Positions 14,051-15,968 of a DNA stretch of 15,968 nucleotides are shown here, in pieces. The stretch is taken from the NCBI GenBank assembly GCA_007571275.1, contig RKRS01000163.1, positions 1-15,968 on the forward strand. Direction: 5' to 3'. The notes under the pieces were generated by a model, which did not search any database, had not been told where the DNA came from, and worked only from the letters and a program-made list of their open reading frames with translations. Within the stretch, counting starts at the first letter, position 1. Each line of letters starts with the position of its first letter. Source of the stretch: Dehalococcoidia bacterium (lineage in GTDB: Bacteria > Chloroflexota > Dehalococcoidia > Bin125). The position numbers and the translations under genes were made by a program.

Positions 14051-15048
14051 GCGACCCATCGACGGAGTCGGAGCCGAAGGGCGCATGGACGCATGGGTTT
14101 GCCGATGGCGCGGGCGGCGCCCGCCTGCACTACGCGGAAGTCCGACCGGATGGCGATCTCAGCGCAGCGCCGCTCGCGATTCTGCTGCATGGTTTCCCGG
14201 AATTCTGGTGGTCGTGGCGAATGCAGATGCCCGCCCTGGCTGCGGCGGGCTACTGGGCCGTCGCGCCGGACCTGCGTGGCTACAACCTCTCCGACGCGCC
14301 GTCCGATGTCAACGACTACCGAATGGAGCTACTGACCGAAGATGTTCAACGACTGATTGCTCATTGCGGCCGTGAGCGAGCAGTGATCATCGGTCATGAC
14401 TGGGGCGGCGGGGTGGCCTGGCAGTTCGCCATGGACTACGCCTCATCGGTCGAGCGACTCGTGGTGATGAACGCCCCGCATCCGGAACGAATGGCGGAAG
14501 CATTCGGCAGTAAGCCGAATCTGAGGCAGATCGGGCGTTCCTGGTACATGTTCGCGGTTCAGATTCCCAAAGTGCCCGAACGTTGGCTGGCAACCAACGA
14601 CTATGAACGCGTAGGCTGGCTCTTCCGCGATACCGCCGCGCATCCTGAGTCGTTCCCGCCGGAAGTGTTGCAAGAGTATCGACGCGCGGCGGCTCGCAAT
14701 GGCCTCAGCGGACCGCTGCATTTCTACCGAGCCGCTGTGCGCGCGGGCGCGCAAGAGTCGCGGTCCCGGTTGAGCAAACGATTCGCGGGACTGGGCCGCG
14801 CCCTTGACAATGTCCTCGGGGCTGCCCCGTCCGAGCCAACCAGCTTCCCGACCATCTCAGCGCCGACATTGTTGCTCTGGGGCGAACGCGACACGGCGCT
14901 GGGCACAGAACTGACCGATGGTATGGACGGTCTGTTCGATGGCCCGTTCGAGATCACGTATCTGCCGGATTGCGCCCACTGGGTGCAGCAGGAGTGCCCC
15001 GAGGACGTGAATCGGCTCATACTCGAGTTCCTCGAGCGCTACCGCTGA
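14047..15048 (+). CDS. epoxide hydrolase paralog (alpha/beta-hydrolase fold)
   Basis: The 333-residue protein parallels the upstream hydrolase: HGFP at 48-51, nucleophile Asp118 in GHDWGGG, acid Asp282 in GERDT, His311 in CAHWVQQE. Cap Tyr167 (seven residues before Pro174) and Tyr227 (HFYR) match the ring-opening Tyr pair. Conserved stretches such as HGFPE, VAPDLRGYNLSD and MNAP are shared with its neighbour, so the two look like tandem duplicates. The extra length falls in the N-terminal part and in a longer segment after the cap (about 231-268). It is translationally coupled by ATGA overlap. Only 19 bp separate its stop from the stop of the convergent UROD/MetE-like gene. I see no clear terminator there. 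Confidence 0.93.
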   Translation: MSDPSTESEPKGAWTHGFADGAGGARLHYAEVRPDGDLSAAPLAILLHGFPEFWWSWRMQMPALAAAGYWAVAPDLRGYNLSDAPSDVNDYRMELLTEDVQRLIAHCGRERAVIIGHDWGGGVAWQFAMDYASSVERLVVMNAPHPERMAEAFGSKPNLRQIGRSWYMFAVQIPKVPERWLATNDYERVGWLFRDTAAHPESFPPEVLQEYRRAAARNGLSGPLHFYRAAVRAGAQESRSRLSKRFAGLGRALDNVLGAAPSEPTSFPTISAPTLLLWGERDTALGTELTDGMDGLFDGPFEITYLPDCAHWVQQECPEDVNRLILEFLERYR

Positions 15049-15067
15049 GATATTCGTCTGGTGATGG

Positions 15068-15967
15068 TCAGGTGAGCGGCGAGTCCGGGTCCACGTCGGT
15101 CGTCGCCGCGATCCAGTACCGATGCCTGATGCCCATGGACAGATCCTCAAGGTCGCGCGCGACCTGGCGCTCGGTTGCCGCGTCAAGCCCAGCGCCGCCG
15201 CAGACGCCGGTCAACATGGAGCGCTTGAAGATCAGGCCGACCGAGGCGTCGACGAAGGACAGGTCGCGCGCCTTGTTGGCGAGGAAGTACTGCATTTCTC
15301 TGGAGTCGAACGGCAGCGGGCCTCGTCCATCCGTCGGCCACAGACCCCAGCCCAGATAGCCGCCCCGCGCGACATGTTCGCGCACGGCGCGGTGATGCTC
15401 AATGACATCGTCGACATGCCCTTCGCGGGCGTCGAAGTGGATCAGATTAGGGCGGGAATCGAGAATCCTCGTCCAGTTCGGCGAGGCGCAGCAGTGAATC
15501 CCGGCGAGCGCGCCGATCCGTTGCACGGGCTCAAGCGCCGCGCGCAGGACGGGCACGACTTCTCGCCAGGGCAGCGGGATCGACGGTTCACCAACCGACG
15601 CCAGTTCTGGTTCGTCGAACAGGATGATCGCCTGGTAGCCGAGTCGCTGGAAGACTCGCGCCTGCTCAGTCGCAGCAGCGCCCAGCCAGGATGCCAGTCG
15701 TTCAAGCAGGCCCAGATCCTCGTGCGGGGCCCGGCCGGCGCTGTCGCGCATCCAGCGAGAGAGGGTCATCGGGCCCACGATCTGACCCTTGACCACCTTC
15801 GCCTTGCGCTCTTCAGCCACCGACGGCAGGCGATCGAGCAGCTCGTACAACCCGGCTGCGCGTTCTCTGGGCGGCAGACCGGCGTTTGCGATGTCAGTGT
15901 CGGTCAGTGCGCCAGACCAAGAGATATATGTACCGTCCCAAGAAGCGCCGGGCAGCGAGAGCGCCAT
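15068..15967 (-). CDS. UROD/MetE-like protein, 5' end cut by window edge
   Basis: The visible 299 residues match the C-terminal part of methionine-synthase-like proteins of the UROD/MetE superfamily. LPPRERAAGLYELLDRL at 31-47, KVVKGQIVGPMTLS at 57-70, DEPEL at 118-122, GIHCCASPNW at 156-165 and TGVCGG at 253-258 are characteristic. His158 and Cys160 give the H-x-C zinc pair, Cys256 the late Cys; Asp179 sits where MetE has Glu. Zinc would activate a thiol for methyl transfer. The acceptor and donor are unknown, and proteins of this type are usually not true MetE. The ATG at 15967 is at the edge and I expect about 40-60 more residues upstream; N-terminal features such as the PHTDP-type motif are not seen. 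It converges with the epoxide hydrolase genes. Confidence 0.85.
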   Translation of the reverse strand: MALSLPGASWDGTYISWSGALTDTDIANAGLPPRERAAGLYELLDRLPSVAEERKAKVVKGQIVGPMTLSRWMRDSAGRAPHEDLGLLERLASWLGAAATEQARVFQRLGYQAIILFDEPELASVGEPSIPLPWREVVPVLRAALEPVQRIGALAGIHCCASPNWTRILDSRPNLIHFDAREGHVDDVIEHHRAVREHVARGGYLGWGLWPTDGRGPLPFDSREMQYFLANKARDLSFVDASVGLIFKRSMLTGVCGGAGLDAATERQVARDLEDLSMGIRHRYWIAATTDVDPDSPLT

Positions 15968-15968
15968 C

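Noticed and set aside
1..15968. CRISPR arrays, insertion sequences, tRNA or rRNA genes, prophage or toxin-antitoxin genes
   Set aside because: I searched by eye for direct repeats with regular spacers, transposase motifs, inverted-repeat ends and RNA signatures and found none.

Overview
The window is dense (gene gaps mostly 0-90 bp, largest 277 bp), GC-rich DNA from a bacterium that uses ATG, GTG and possibly TTG starts, has AGGAGG-type ribosome binding sites and many ATGA stop/start overlaps. The mix of type III CoA transferases, a thiolase-fold/DUF35 pair, DUF3105 proteins, epoxide hydrolases, a LysM-M23 peptidase and a UROD/MetE-like protein suggests Chloroflexota (Thermomicrobia- or SAR202-like). 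That assignment is inference from gene content; no rRNA or marker gene is present.

Positions 54-11536 carry twelve genes, all on the minus strand. Read in transcription order they are: a sirtuin deacylase (11536-10739), an M20 metallopeptidase (10698-9373), a FabI/FabL-like SDR (9328-8516), a thiolase-fold protein (8443-7253), its DUF35 OB-fold partner (7236-6832), a four-helix DoxX-like membrane protein (6739-6266), and then after a 258-bp gap with hairpins a tightly coupled block: two type III CoA transferase subunits (6007-4754, 4751-3510), two DUF3105 envelope proteins (3513-2713, 2716-2144), a lone alpha-type NDP-forming acyl-CoA synthetase (2134-677) and a nitroreductase (680-54). Positions 11537-11813 hold a candidate 21-codon leader ORF with two hairpins ahead of the sirtuin gene and the divergent upstream region of the plus-strand genes.

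Positions 11814-15048 carry three plus-strand genes: a LysM-M23 cell-wall peptidase and two tandem epoxide hydrolase paralogs. A UROD/MetE-like gene converges from the right edge (15967-15068) and probably starts outside the window.

The most interesting region is 3510-9328. It combines a CoA transferase pair in which only one subunit keeps the catalytic Asp, a thiolase-fold protein without the nucleophilic Cys, a DUF35 partner that has lost three of four zinc Cys, and an SDR. The layout resembles parts of the benzylsuccinate (BbsEF, BbsAB) pathway and the Ltp2-DUF35 aldolases. It may be a CoA-ester degradation or retro-aldol/thiolysis module for an unknown substrate. No acyl-CoA dehydrogenase or enoyl-CoA hydratase is present in the window.
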